Of a stretch of DNA of 38,434 nt, positions 23,587 through 30,907 are shown piece by piece. Source of the stretch: Palsa-601 sp052146895 (GTDB lineage: Bacteria > Actinomycetota > Acidimicrobiia > Acidimicrobiales > Bog-793); assembly GCA_052146895.1 (NCBI GenBank), contig JBKQLZ010000255.1:1-38434 (forward strand), given 5' to 3'. The first letter of the stretch is position 1. Each line of letters opens with the position of its first letter. A program made the translations under genes and the position numbers. Under the pieces are notes generated by a model that saw only the letters and a list, made by a program, of their open reading frames with translations, was not told the DNA's origin and did no database searches.

Positions 23587-24352
23587 CGACATGCCGAACT
23601 CGGCAGCCCCTCGCCGAACGACGCGGCCGATCGTCGGGATCACCTGTTACGAGGAGCAAGCCGCCTGGGGTAGCTGGAAAACGGTCGCCGCTCTCATACC
23701 GGTCAGCTACGTCCGTGCCATCGAGCGGGCCGGGGCCATCCCGGTCCTCCTGCCACCCCAGAACCTCACCCCGGAGGAGGCGGAGGAGGTGGTCGCCCGC
23801 CTCGACGGACTTGTCGTCTCGGGCGGGAACGACATCGACCCGACCTACTACGGGGCATCCGCCCACGACAGGACTGTCGTCGCCGGCGGCGAGCGGGATG
23901 CCCTCGAGCTGGCGGCCATTGGCGCCGCTGTCAGCGGTGACGTCCCGACCCTCGCTATCTGTCGCGGCCTGCAAGTGCTCAACGTCGCCAGAGGTGGGAC
24001 GCTTGTCCAGCACCTGCCTGACGTGCTCGGCCACACGGGTCATTCGCCCACGCCGGGCAGCTTCGGAGAGCACGAGGTGCACGTCGAGCCGGGCACCAAG
24101 CTGGCCTCGGTGCTTTCGTGGAAGTCGGCCGGCGTACCGACCCACCACCATCAGGCGATCGCCACTCTCGGCCGCGGCCTGACCCCGAGCGCGTACGCCG
24201 ACGACGGGGTCATCGAAGCCGTCGAGGACGCGACGGTCCCGTTCCTTGTGGGGGTGCAGTGGCATCCCGAGGCCGGGGGAGACCCGGCGCTGTTCGACGC
24301 GCTCGTGACAGCCGCCCGCGAGCGTGCGGCCGGCCGGGAAGGGCTCTCCTGA
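23579..24352 (+). CDS. Gamma-glutamyl hydrolase, PuuD-like class I amidotransferase (C26)
   Basis: A 257-residue class I glutamine amidotransferase-fold hydrolase. The catalytic triad is C128 in AICRGLQ, H229 and E231 in VQWHPE. SGGNDIDP (81-88), GGTLVQHLPD and THHHQAI (188-194) are typical of gamma-glutamyl-GABA hydrolase PuuD and relatives. It removes the glutamyl group from a gamma-glutamyl amino acid, recycling glutamate and releasing the end product. ATG 23579 overlaps the SDR stop region by 8 nt; ATG 23591 in the same frame is an alternative. It supplies the last step of the operon. If the starting amine were ethanolamine the released acid would be glycine; if putrescine, GABA. Confidence 0.9.
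   Translation: MSSDMPNSAAPRRTTRPIVGITCYEEQAAWGSWKTVAALIPVSYVRAIERAGAIPVLLPPQNLTPEEAEEVVARLDGLVVSGGNDIDPTYYGASAHDRTVVAGGERDALELAAIGAAVSGDVPTLAICRGLQVLNVARGGTLVQHLPDVLGHTGHSPTPGSFGEHEVHVEPGTKLASVLSWKSAGVPTHHHQAIATLGRGLTPSAYADDGVIEAVEDATVPFLVGVQWHPEAGGDPALFDALVTAARERAAGREGLS
24336..24343 (+). promoter_or_regulatory. Ribosome site supporting a CTG start
   Basis: GGGAAGGG sits 5 nt before CTG 24349, the best spacing for a Shine-Dalgarno sequence. No ATG, GTG or TTG in the flavodoxin frame lies near enough to use it. This site decides the start of the next gene. Confidence 0.6.
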
Positions 24353-24807
24353 AGCTCTTAGTCGTCTCCCATTCCCGTGCAGGCCATACCGCCGAGCTCG
24401 CCTCGCTCGTCATTGCGGCTGCCGAGGAGGCAGCCTCGCCGGGGAGCGAGGTCGTGGTGCTCGACGCCTTCGCAGCGGGTGCGAGCGACGTCCTCACGGC
24501 CGACGGCGTGATCCTCGGCACGCCCGCTCGCTTTGGCTACATGAGCGGCGCCATGAAGGACTTCCTCGAGCGCGTCTACCACCCATGCCTCGACAAGACC
24601 GCCGGGTTGCCCTGGGCATTGTTCGTGAAGGGGGACACGGACACCTCTGGCGCGGCCGCCAGCGTCGAGCGCATCGTCACCGGCCTCAAGTGGCGCCGGG
24701 TGCTCCCGATACTGGAGGTGGTCGGCACGATCACCTCGGAGTCGGCCGAGGCCGCCCAGGAGCTCGGTGGGGCGTTCGCCGCCGGACTCGAGGCCGGCAT
24801 CTTCTGA
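24349..24807 (+). CDS. Flavodoxin-like / WrbA-type FMN protein
   Basis: A 152-residue flavodoxin-fold protein. The N-terminal strand and phosphate loop are KLLVVSHSRAGHTAEL (about residues 2-17), and GTPARFGYMSGAMKDFLER (about 57-75) is the FMN-contacting segment of WrbA and NAD(P)H-quinone or FMN reductases. Homology begins exactly at the CTG codon 24349, which overlaps the hydrolase stop as CTGA and has a well-placed GGGAAGGG site, so a rare CTG start is proposed. The nearest in-frame GTG upstream would add about 30 residues with no family likeness. As the last gene of the gamma-glutamylation operon, it might carry electrons or cope with quinone stress; the link to the pathway is unclear. 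Confidence 0.8.
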   Translation: MKLLVVSHSRAGHTAELASLVIAAAEEAASPGSEVVVLDAFAAGASDVLTADGVILGTPARFGYMSGAMKDFLERVYHPCLDKTAGLPWALFVKGDTDTSGAAASVERIVTGLKWRRVLPILEVVGTITSESAEAAQELGGAFAAGLEAGIF

Positions 24808-24828
24808 CGTGAGCGAAGCCTGGGACCC

Positions 24829-24834
24829 TACACT
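24829..24834 (+). promoter_or_regulatory. Leaderless -10 box TACACT for the phosphatidyltransferase gene
   Basis: TACACT ends 6 nt before GTG 24841 with no ribosome site between. CTGACG at 24804-24809 could be a -35 with a long 19-bp spacer. This marks the likely start of the pgsA-guanylyltransferase unit, separate from the preceding operon. Confidence 0.5.
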
Positions 24835-24840
24835 GACGCT

Positions 24841-25512
24841 GTGGGAGTCCTTGGCGGTCCTGTAGGAGCCGGAGACGCGAGCTTTCCGTCCGACGCAGCC
24901 GCAGGCGACGGGCTCGACCGAATCTGGACCATACCGAACCTCTTGTCGTTCGGCCGACTCGTCCTCGTGGCCGCGTTCGTCTGGCTGCTGTTCGGCGATC
25001 ACGCGCGGGTGGCTGCGGTAGTCGTGCTCGCGGTAGCCGGGGCGACGGACTTCGTGGACGGCTATGTTGCCCGCCGCTTCAACCAGGTGAGCACGCTCGG
25101 CAAGGTGCTGGACCCGACGGCAGACCGAATCGTGCTCGGGACCGGAGTGATCGCGATCGCCGTGTACGGGGCCGTGCCCGGTTGGCTGGCAGGAGTCGTG
25201 ATCGGGCGCGAGGTGCTCGTATCGGCGGCCGTCCTCGCGCTCGCCGCGCTCGGTGCCAAGCGCATCGACGTCCTCTGGGTGGGCAAGGCAGGGACCTTCG
25301 GGCTCATGTTCTGCTTCCCGTCGTTTCTCCTCTCGTACGGCGGCGCTTCCTGGGAGCACGTCCTCCGCGATGTGACCTGGGTGCTGCTCGTCCCCGCTCT
25401 CGGCCTCAGCTTCGTGGCCGCGGCCTCGTACGTGCCCCTTGCGCGCAAGGCGCTTGCCGAGCGCGGCGCGGCGCCGGCACCGCTCGGTGCGGAAGGGGTG
25501 ACGACCTCGTGA
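24841..25512 (+). CDS. CDP-alcohol phosphatidyltransferase (PgsA-like)
   Basis: A 223-residue membrane enzyme. The CDP-alcohol phosphotransferase motif DG-x2-AR-x8-G-x3-D-x3-D is complete in DFVDGYVARRF..STLGKVLDPTADR (about residues 61-86). IPNLLSFGRL before it is the usual PgsA start of the first membrane segment, and about six hydrophobic helices follow. The family joins CDP-diacylglycerol to glycerol-3-phosphate, inositol or another alcohol; PgsA-like enzymes at this locus in M. tuberculosis (Rv1822 region) are annotated as pgsA2. The N-terminal 28 residues are extra. GTG 24841 is chosen by the TACACT hexamer 6 nt upstream. The stop overlaps the GTG start of the guanylyltransferase gene (GTGA). 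Confidence 0.9.
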   Translation: MGVLGGPVGAGDASFPSDAAAGDGLDRIWTIPNLLSFGRLVLVAAFVWLLFGDHARVAAVVVLAVAGATDFVDGYVARRFNQVSTLGKVLDPTADRIVLGTGVIAIAVYGAVPGWLAGVVIGREVLVSAAVLALAALGAKRIDVLWVGKAGTFGLMFCFPSFLLSYGGASWEHVLRDVTWVLLVPALGLSFVAAASYVPLARKALAERGAAPAPLGAEGVTTS

Positions 25513-28007
25513 AAGCGGTGATCATGGCCGGGGGCGAAGGCACGAGGCTGCGACCCCTCACGGCCAATCAGCCCAAGCCGATGCTGCCGATGGCGAACCG
25601 CCCGATGGCCGAGCACGTGGTCGAGCTGTTGAAGCGGCACGGGTACGACGAGATCGTGATCACCGTGGCGTTTCTCGCGAGCACGATCCGCACCTACTTC
25701 GGCGACGGCTCGGAGTTCGGGGTCACCTTCCACTACGCGACCGAGGAGACGCCGCTCGGCACTGCCGGCTCAGTGCTGAACGCCCGCGAGCAACTCGACG
25801 AGCGCTTCCTCGTCATCTCGGGCGACGTTCTGACCGACATCGACCTGACCGAGCTCGTCGACTACCACGAGCGGCAGGGCTCGGTAGCCACCTTGGCCCT
25901 CAAGGCAATGGAGAACCCGCTCGAGTTCGGCATCGTCATCACAGGGGAGAACGGGCGCATCGAGCGCTTCCTCGAGAAACCAGGTTGGGGAGACGTCTTC
26001 TCGGACACGATCAACACCGGGATCTACGTGCTCGAGCCTGAGGTTCTCGACTGGATCGCCGAGGGAAGGCCGGTCGACTTCTCGGCCGAGGTCTTCCCGG
26101 CAATGCTGGAGGCGGAAAGGCCGCTATACGGCTTTGTCGCCGGGGGCTACTGGGAGGACGTGGGGACGCTCGAGGCGTATATCCGGGCCCATACCGACGT
26201 GCTCGACCGGAAGGTGGAGGTCGACATACCGGGCTTTCCTCTCCGTGAGGGCGTGTGGATTGGTGAGGGAGCAGAGATCCACCCGAGTGCGATCGTGCGC
26301 GGCCCGGCGGTGATCGGCGACAACTGCCGGATCGGAGCTGCGGCCGAGATCGGCGCTCACACCGTGCTCGGCTCGAACGTCCGGATCGGCGAGAACACGG
26401 TCCTCGAACGGACAGTGATACACGACAACAGCTACCTCGCTCCCGGCGTCACCGCTCGTGGCGCGGTCATCGCCCGCTCCTGCGACATCCGCCAGGGAGT
26501 CCACCTCGACGACGGCGTCGTGCTCGGGGACGGCTGCAGGGTGGGGCGCCAAGCGGTCATCGGCGCCGGCGTGAAGGTCTATCCCAACAAGACGATCGAG
26601 CAGGGTGCCGTCGTCAACTCGTCGATTGTGTGGGAGACGCGAGGGAGCCGGAGCCTGTTCGGGCGCCTAGGTGTGAGCGGGCTGGCGAACGTCGACCTCT
26701 CGCCGGAGCTCGCGATGAGGGTGGCGATGGCGTACGCGACAGTCCTCCCGAAGGGCACGACCGTCACGACTTCCCGCGACTCGAGCAGGGCCGCGCGCGT
26801 GCTCAAGCGGGCCGTCATGGTCGGCATCACGGCAGCAGGGTGCAACGTGGACGACCTCGAGGCCGCGACCGTCCCCCTCACTCGCTTTCACGCCCGCACG
26901 GGCTCGGTGGGCGGGGGAGTGACAGTCCGGTTGGTGGCGGGGGATCCGCAGTCGGTGAGCCTGCGTTTCTTGGATGCAGACGGGGTGGACCTCGACGAGC
27001 CGAGCCAGCGCAAGGTGGAGCGCCTTCATGACCGGGAGGAGTCCCGGCGCGTGCTTGCTGCGGAGATAGGCGACATCTACTTCCCTTCGCGCACGATCGA
27101 GATGTACACGGCCCAGCTCGTAGCCGGCGTCAACATCGACGCGATCCGCAAGACGCGCTTCAAGCTCGTCCTCGATTACGCGTTCGGGACGACCAGCTTC
27201 GTCATGCCAAACATCCTCGCCAAGCTCGGGAGCGACGTGCTCGTGATCAATCCTCACGTCTCCACTCCCGGCGTGCTCAGCTTCGACCGCGGGGTACACG
27301 CCGCCCGCCTGGGCGAGCTGGTGCATTCGTCGGGCGCGCACCTCGGGGCGATGTTCGAGCCAGACGGCGAGCAACTGACGCTCGTCGACGACGAGGGGCA
27401 GGTCCTCTCTGACGAGCAAGCGCTGTGTGCCATGGTCCGGATCGTCGTGGAGGACAACCCGAAGGGAGCGATTGCCGTGCCCGTCGACGCTCCACGGGAG
27501 GTGGCGCGCCTCGCGCGGCTCGCTGGGGCCGAGATCGTCTGGACCAAGCTGGCGGCGGCGGAGCTGATGGCTGCGTCAAGTGGGCCGGGGATCAGCTTCG
27601 CCGGCAACACCCAGGGCGGGTTCATCTTCCCGGAGTTCCTTCCGGCCTTCGATGCGGTCGCGTCTTTCGTCCACCTCCTCTCCCTACTCGCCCAGAGCGG
27701 CCGGAAGCTCTCCGATGCGGTGCCGGTGCCGAGGGCGCCGGACCTCGTCCGTCTCGAGGTCCCGACGCCGTTCGAGGCCAAGGGACTCGTCATGCGCACC
27801 TTGCTCGAGCGTGCCTCCTCCCGTGAGATAGTGCTGGTCGACGGTGTGAAGCTTGTCGACCCGGAGGGCTGGACTCTCGTCGTGCCCGACACCGAGGGCC
27901 CGGCCACGATCGTCACGGCGGAAGCGGACACCACAGCACAGGCCGGAGCGCGAGCCCGTGCGATGGCCGACCAGATCGCTTGGATCATCTCCGAGACGGC
28001 AAACTGA
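25509..28007 (+). CDS. Mannose-1-phosphate guanylyltransferase-like protein with degenerate phosphomannomutase module
   Basis: An 832-residue three-module protein. Residues 1-235 are a nucleotidyltransferase: MAGGEGTRLRP (6-16), K23 in QPKPML, SGDVLTD (104-110), EKPGW (156-160) and NTGIYV (169-174) are intact. Residues 245-375 are hexapeptide repeats of a left-handed beta helix. Residues 385-832 align by order with phosphomannomutase, but each catalytic loop is changed: the serine loop reads VRLVAGDPQS (473-482), the metal loop FEPDGEQ (616-622) replaces the DGDADR type, the sugar loop reads AGNTQGG (698-704) and the phosphate loop PDTEGPAT (793-800). Guanylyl- or other nucleotidyl-transfer is therefore likely, mutase activity unlikely. 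It starts with GTG 25509, overlapping pgsA by 4 nt. Confidence 0.88.
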   Translation: MKAVIMAGGEGTRLRPLTANQPKPMLPMANRPMAEHVVELLKRHGYDEIVITVAFLASTIRTYFGDGSEFGVTFHYATEETPLGTAGSVLNAREQLDERFLVISGDVLTDIDLTELVDYHERQGSVATLALKAMENPLEFGIVITGENGRIERFLEKPGWGDVFSDTINTGIYVLEPEVLDWIAEGRPVDFSAEVFPAMLEAERPLYGFVAGGYWEDVGTLEAYIRAHTDVLDRKVEVDIPGFPLREGVWIGEGAEIHPSAIVRGPAVIGDNCRIGAAAEIGAHTVLGSNVRIGENTVLERTVIHDNSYLAPGVTARGAVIARSCDIRQGVHLDDGVVLGDGCRVGRQAVIGAGVKVYPNKTIEQGAVVNSSIVWETRGSRSLFGRLGVSGLANVDLSPELAMRVAMAYATVLPKGTTVTTSRDSSRAARVLKRAVMVGITAAGCNVDDLEAATVPLTRFHARTGSVGGGVTVRLVAGDPQSVSLRFLDADGVDLDEPSQRKVERLHDREESRRVLAAEIGDIYFPSRTIEMYTAQLVAGVNIDAIRKTRFKLVLDYAFGTTSFVMPNILAKLGSDVLVINPHVSTPGVLSFDRGVHAARLGELVHSSGAHLGAMFEPDGEQLTLVDDEGQVLSDEQALCAMVRIVVEDNPKGAIAVPVDAPREVARLARLAGAEIVWTKLAAAELMAASSGPGISFAGNTQGGFIFPEFLPAFDAVASFVHLLSLLAQSGRKLSDAVPVPRAPDLVRLEVPTPFEAKGLVMRTLLERASSREIVLVDGVKLVDPEGWTLVVPDTEGPATIVTAEADTTAQAGARARAMADQIAWIISETAN

Positions 28008-28056
28008 GACAGCGGACGCGATATACAGCCCACGCGGCAAACAGGAGGAGTACGCG

Positions 28057-28434
28057 ATGAATGTCCCCGAGGAGCTTCGCTACACGAGCGACCATGAGTG
28101 GGCGAGGAGCGAGGACGGCAAGCTGAGGGTCGGGATAACCGACTTCGCCCAAGATGCCCTAGGGGACGTCGTCTTCGTCGAGCTGCCGGCAACCGGGTCG
28201 GTCGTCGAGAAGGGCGGTCCCCTCGGCGAGGTCGAGTCGACCAAGTCCGTGTCACAGATCTACGCCCCTGTGAGCGGCACGATCGTGGAGGTCAACGCGA
28301 CCTTGGCCGACGCCCCCGAGCAGGTCAACGCCGAGCCATACGGCTTGGGTTGGCTAGTAGTGATCGACCCCTCCGACGCCTCGGAGGTCGACAGCCTGCT
28401 CGACGCGGCCGCCTACAGGGTCACCACCGAGTAG
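28057..28434 (+). CDS. gcvH: Glycine cleavage system H protein
   Basis: A 125-residue lipoyl carrier that shuttles the aminomethyl group between P, T and L proteins. RYTSDHEWAR near the start, GDVVFVELPATG, and the lipoylation site K63 in GEVESTKSVSQIYAP are all standard, as is the closing GWLVVI segment. Length is normal. It starts with ATG 28057 behind AGGAGG at 28043-28048. It follows the guanylyltransferase by 49 bp and precedes the FHA gene, the same neighbour order as Rv1826-Rv1827 in M. tuberculosis. The T and P components are encoded 4-8 kb downstream; the L protein (lpd) is not in the window. Confidence 0.97.
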   Translation: MNVPEELRYTSDHEWARSEDGKLRVGITDFAQDALGDVVFVELPATGSVVEKGGPLGEVESTKSVSQIYAPVSGTIVEVNATLADAPEQVNAEPYGLGWLVVIDPSDASEVDSLLDAAAYRVTTE

Positions 28435-28512
28435 CGGGCGGCGGCGCGAGAGCGCGCGTGAAGGTTGCGTTTCGTTCGTCTGCGGTCGGGAGCGGACCCT
28501 GTTTCCAACGGC

Positions 28513-28518
28513 TAGCTT
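28513..28518 (+). promoter_or_regulatory. Leaderless -10 box TAGCTT for the FHA gene
   Basis: TAGCTT ends 7 nt before GTG 28526 in the 91-bp gap after gcvH. No ribosome site is visible at the GTG, which supports leaderless initiation. The rest of the gap shows no other clear signal. Confidence 0.45.
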
Positions 28519-28525
28519 TGGCCGA

Positions 28526-28993
28526 GTGTTCTGCAACAACTGCGGTCACCGCAACCCCGTCGAGTCCAACTTCTGTTCTTCGTGCGGAAACGCGCTCGCG
28601 CCGAGAGCGGATGCGACTGTGTCGTTCACTCCTGAGGAGCCCCACGATGCCGGAGAGCTCGACGTGAGCGTGCCGCTGTCGGAGATGCAAGCCGGTGCTG
28701 GGCTGCTCGTGGTGAAACGCGGACCGGATGTGGGCGCGAAGTACGTGCTCGGCCCGGAGGTCACCCGGGTGGGACGTCACCCCGAGAGCGAGATCTTCCT
28801 CGACGACATCACGGTGTCCCGCCGTCACGCGGAATTCTCACGCGAGGGTGCCGCCTACGTGGTGAAAGACGTCGGATCGTTGAACGGCACTTACGTGAAC
28901 CGTGAGCGCATCGAGGAAGCGAAGCTCACGAGCGGCGACGAGGTGCAGATCGGCAAGTTCAAGCTCGTCTTCTTGTCGACCGGCCAGGCTTGA
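28526..28993 (+). CDS. Zinc-ribbon plus FHA domain protein, GarA-like
   Basis: A 155-residue protein. Residues 3-21 are a four-cysteine zinc ribbon (C3-x2-C6 and C17-x2-C20), a short linker with two threonines in ATVSFTPEEP (T31, T35) follows, and the FHA domain covers about 58-150 with VGRHPES, SRRHAEF and GSLNGTYVN, the phosphothreonine-binding loops. GarA/OdhI of other actinobacteria binds and inhibits 2-oxoglutarate dehydrogenase and regulates glutamate enzymes, switched by kinase phosphorylation of a TT motif N-terminal to the FHA. Here the N-terminus is replaced by a zinc ribbon, so the regulation may differ. Position between gcvH and a MerR gene matches garA (Rv1827). It starts with GTG 28526. 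Confidence 0.87.
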   Translation: MFCNNCGHRNPVESNFCSSCGNALAPRADATVSFTPEEPHDAGELDVSVPLSEMQAGAGLLVVKRGPDVGAKYVLGPEVTRVGRHPESEIFLDDITVSRRHAEFSREGAAYVVKDVGSLNGTYVNRERIEEAKLTSGDEVQIGKFKLVFLSTGQA

Positions 28994-28997
28994 CGTC

Positions 28998-30332
28998 GTG
29001 GGCGAGCGCTCTTACCTCTCAATTGGCGACGTCCTCGCCCTGCTCCGCGACGAGTTCCCCGACATCACCATCTCGAAGATCCGCTTCCTCGAGAGCCGCG
29101 GCCTGCTCGTTCCGGAACGAACGCCGTCTGGATACCGCAAGTTCTACGACCATGACGTCGAGCGCCTCCGCTGGATCCTGCGCCAGCAACGAGAGCATTT
29201 CCTGCCTCTCAAGGTGATAAAGGGCAGGCTCGAGGGGGCAGAGACCGCCTCGCAACCCGAGTCTCTGTTCGATCCAGCCGAGCAGCCACCGTCCGAACTG
29301 GTCACGCCGGCACGGTCAAATCTTTCGGCAGTGCCGCTGGCAAATGGATCGGCCCACCCATCCACAGGTGGCAGGACGGGCGAGCTCGCCCCGTCGCCTG
29401 CTCGTGTCGCGACCATCCAACGCGCAGCGGACACCTCCTCCGACGACGAGCGCGCTGACGAGCGCGAAATCGCCTCTGCGCGCAGCACGACGACGGATCC
29501 CGGCGTCTTACGTCACCGGCACCTGTCGACCTCCGCGGAGGTGAGCTCGCCATCGACCGCGCCATCGGATCCAGCGACATTGTCGGGCGGTGGCGGCGGA
29601 TCGCGGGTAGTCCAGACACGCCAGCACGCCCATTCAGCAGTTGCCGGATCGGGAGACGAGGGCCGGCCCACGGCCCAAGCGGGTGAAGCGGCACCGGGCG
29701 CGCCTGCCGTACCTGCTGCGACGGTGCCCCCGAACGAGCCGGCTCCCGCTGGCTCGGCCGCCAGCGCAGTCTCGAGCACGGCTCCCACGACACCTAGGAC
29801 ATCCGGAGAGACCGCGGCGCACGAAGAGGCAGAGGGTGGCACGCGTGCCCCCGTCGCAGCCGCTGGCGCAGGAGCAAGTGGGAGCGCGGGCGCAGGCAGC
29901 AGCGGCGCCACCGGCGCGCTGAGCGCCTCGGCGGCGACGCGCGCCCTTGCCGGTGCGAACCTGACGGCTGGAGAGCTCGCGCAGGCAAGTGGGCTCACCT
30001 TGGCCCAGGTGGAGGAGCTCGAGTCCTTCGGTTTGATAGAGGGCCGCAGCGTGGCCGGTGTCCATTGCTACGACGAGGACGCTGTTGTCGTCGCGGGTCT
30101 TGCGTCAAGCTTCACGCGCTACGGGATCGAGGCGCGCCACCTCAAGATCTTCAAGCACGCAGCCGAGCGCCAAGCCGGCCTGTACTCGCAAGTCGTCGCT
30201 CCGCTCTTGCGGCAGCGGAACCCCGAGGCCCGCGCGCGGGCCAACGACGACCTCCAGAAGATGGCCGACCTCGGCACGTCGATCATGACGTATTTCACGC
30301 GCTCCTCGCTTCGCGACCTGACCGGCGGATGA
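28998..30332 (+). CDS. MerR-family regulator, FtsR/Rv1828-like, with long disordered insert
   Basis: A 444-residue regulator. Residues 5-75 are a MerR winged helix-turn-helix (YLSIGDVLALL, ISKIRFLESRGLL, RTPSGYRKFYDHDVERLRWI). The last 125 residues are a second conserved domain (LTAGELAQASGLT, VEELESFGLIEGR, YGIEARHLKIFKHAAERQAGLY), as in M. tuberculosis Rv1828 and the Corynebacterium ftsZ regulator FtsR. Those proteins are about 250 residues; here an Ala/Ser/Pro/Thr-rich insert of about 230 residues separates the two domains. The frame is intact throughout. The frame is open into the FHA gene, but GTG 28998, 4 nt after the FHA stop, fits the family start. The stop overlaps the next start by ATGA. 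Confidence 0.87.
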   Translation: MGERSYLSIGDVLALLRDEFPDITISKIRFLESRGLLVPERTPSGYRKFYDHDVERLRWILRQQREHFLPLKVIKGRLEGAETASQPESLFDPAEQPPSELVTPARSNLSAVPLANGSAHPSTGGRTGELAPSPARVATIQRAADTSSDDERADEREIASARSTTTDPGVLRHRHLSTSAEVSSPSTAPSDPATLSGGGGGSRVVQTRQHAHSAVAGSGDEGRPTAQAGEAAPGAPAVPAATVPPNEPAPAGSAASAVSSTAPTTPRTSGETAAHEEAEGGTRAPVAAAGAGASGSAGAGSSGATGALSASAATRALAGANLTAGELAQASGLTLAQVEELESFGLIEGRSVAGVHCYDEDAVVVAGLASSFTRYGIEARHLKIFKHAAERQAGLYSQVVAPLLRQRNPEARARANDDLQKMADLGTSIMTYFTRSSLRDLTGG

Positions 30333-30898
30333 GCGGCACCGGCGAGGCCGGGACGAGCGTTCTCACCGGCGACGAGCTCAGTGCGGTCGTCGACCGCCTC
30401 GGGCGTGCCATCTCACGGGACCACCCTGACGGCCTTGTCCTCGTCGGCATGTTGAAAGGCAGCGTCTGCCTGGTGGCCGACCTCGCCCGCCGGCTCGAGG
30501 TCCCCTGTGCGGTCGACTTCTTGTGCCTGACGCCCTACGGGGCCGGCGGCCAGCGCGTCCGCCTGTCGAAAGACCTCGACCACGATGTCTCCGGGCGGGC
30601 AGTCGTCCTCGCCGTCGACATCGTCGACCGGGGCCTTACCGTCACCTACGTCCATCGCCTCCTCACCGAGAGGGGCGCTCGCTCGGTCGATGTCTGCACG
30701 TTGCTGGATCGCCGCTCGAAGCGGCTTCTCCCGGTCGAGCTGCGATATGTCGGCAAGGTCATAGGTGAGGAGTACGTCGTCGGCTATGGCCTCGATCTGG
30801 ACGAGCGCTTCCGAAATCTCCCCGATCTGCGTGTGATCGAGCCGCAGGAGATGAGGCACGCGACGCCTGCGATCCTGCAGCACATGTTTGAGCGATAA
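30329..30898 (+). CDS. Hypoxanthine phosphoribosyltransferase-like protein
   Basis: A 189-residue type I phosphoribosyltransferase. The order of blocks is that of HPRT: GMLKGSVCLVADLAR (LKG loop, 42-44), LTPYG at 67-71 in place of the SSYG flexible loop, the PRPP motif at 92-104, and GYGLDLDERFRNLP (152-165), which is diagnostic for HPRT. In the PRPP motif the usual E-D pair is V96-D97 and the DTG triplet is D100-R101-G102; the general-base Asp is kept, but two normally conserved positions are changed. It may be an HPRT with altered substrate, a poor enzyme, or a regulator. It overlaps the FtsR-like gene by ATGA, an unusual position; the equivalent M. tuberculosis locus has no HPRT here. Confidence 0.85.
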   Translation: MSGTGEAGTSVLTGDELSAVVDRLGRAISRDHPDGLVLVGMLKGSVCLVADLARRLEVPCAVDFLCLTPYGAGGQRVRLSKDLDHDVSGRAVVLAVDIVDRGLTVTYVHRLLTERGARSVDVCTLLDRRSKRLLPVELRYVGKVIGEEYVVGYGLDLDERFRNLPDLRVIEPQEMRHATPAILQHMFER

Positions 30899-30901
30899 GT
30901 T
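30896..30901 (+). promoter_or_regulatory. Leaderless -10 box TAAGTT for the BFN-domain gene
   Basis: TAAGTT starts inside the stop codon of the HPRT-like gene and ends 6 nt before ATG 30908, with no strong ribosome site. It could add an internal transcript start in the cluster. Confidence 0.45.
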
Positions 30902-30907
30902 TCAGGC

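Noticed and set aside
24259..24348. Upstream in-frame GTG as start of the flavodoxin-like gene
   Set aside because: It would add about 30 residues encoded inside the hydrolase gene with no resemblance to flavodoxins, and it lacks the well-spaced ribosome site found at CTG 24349.
28902..28997. N-terminal extension of the FtsR-like regulator from an ATG within the FHA gene
   Set aside because: The added 32 residues are Ser/Arg-rich shadow sequence of the FHA frame; the MerR domain begins right after GTG 28998.
29250..29960. Frameshift or fusion junction within the FtsR-like gene
   Set aside because: The frame is continuous, the composition is a typical disordered linker, and both flanking domains are in the same frame.
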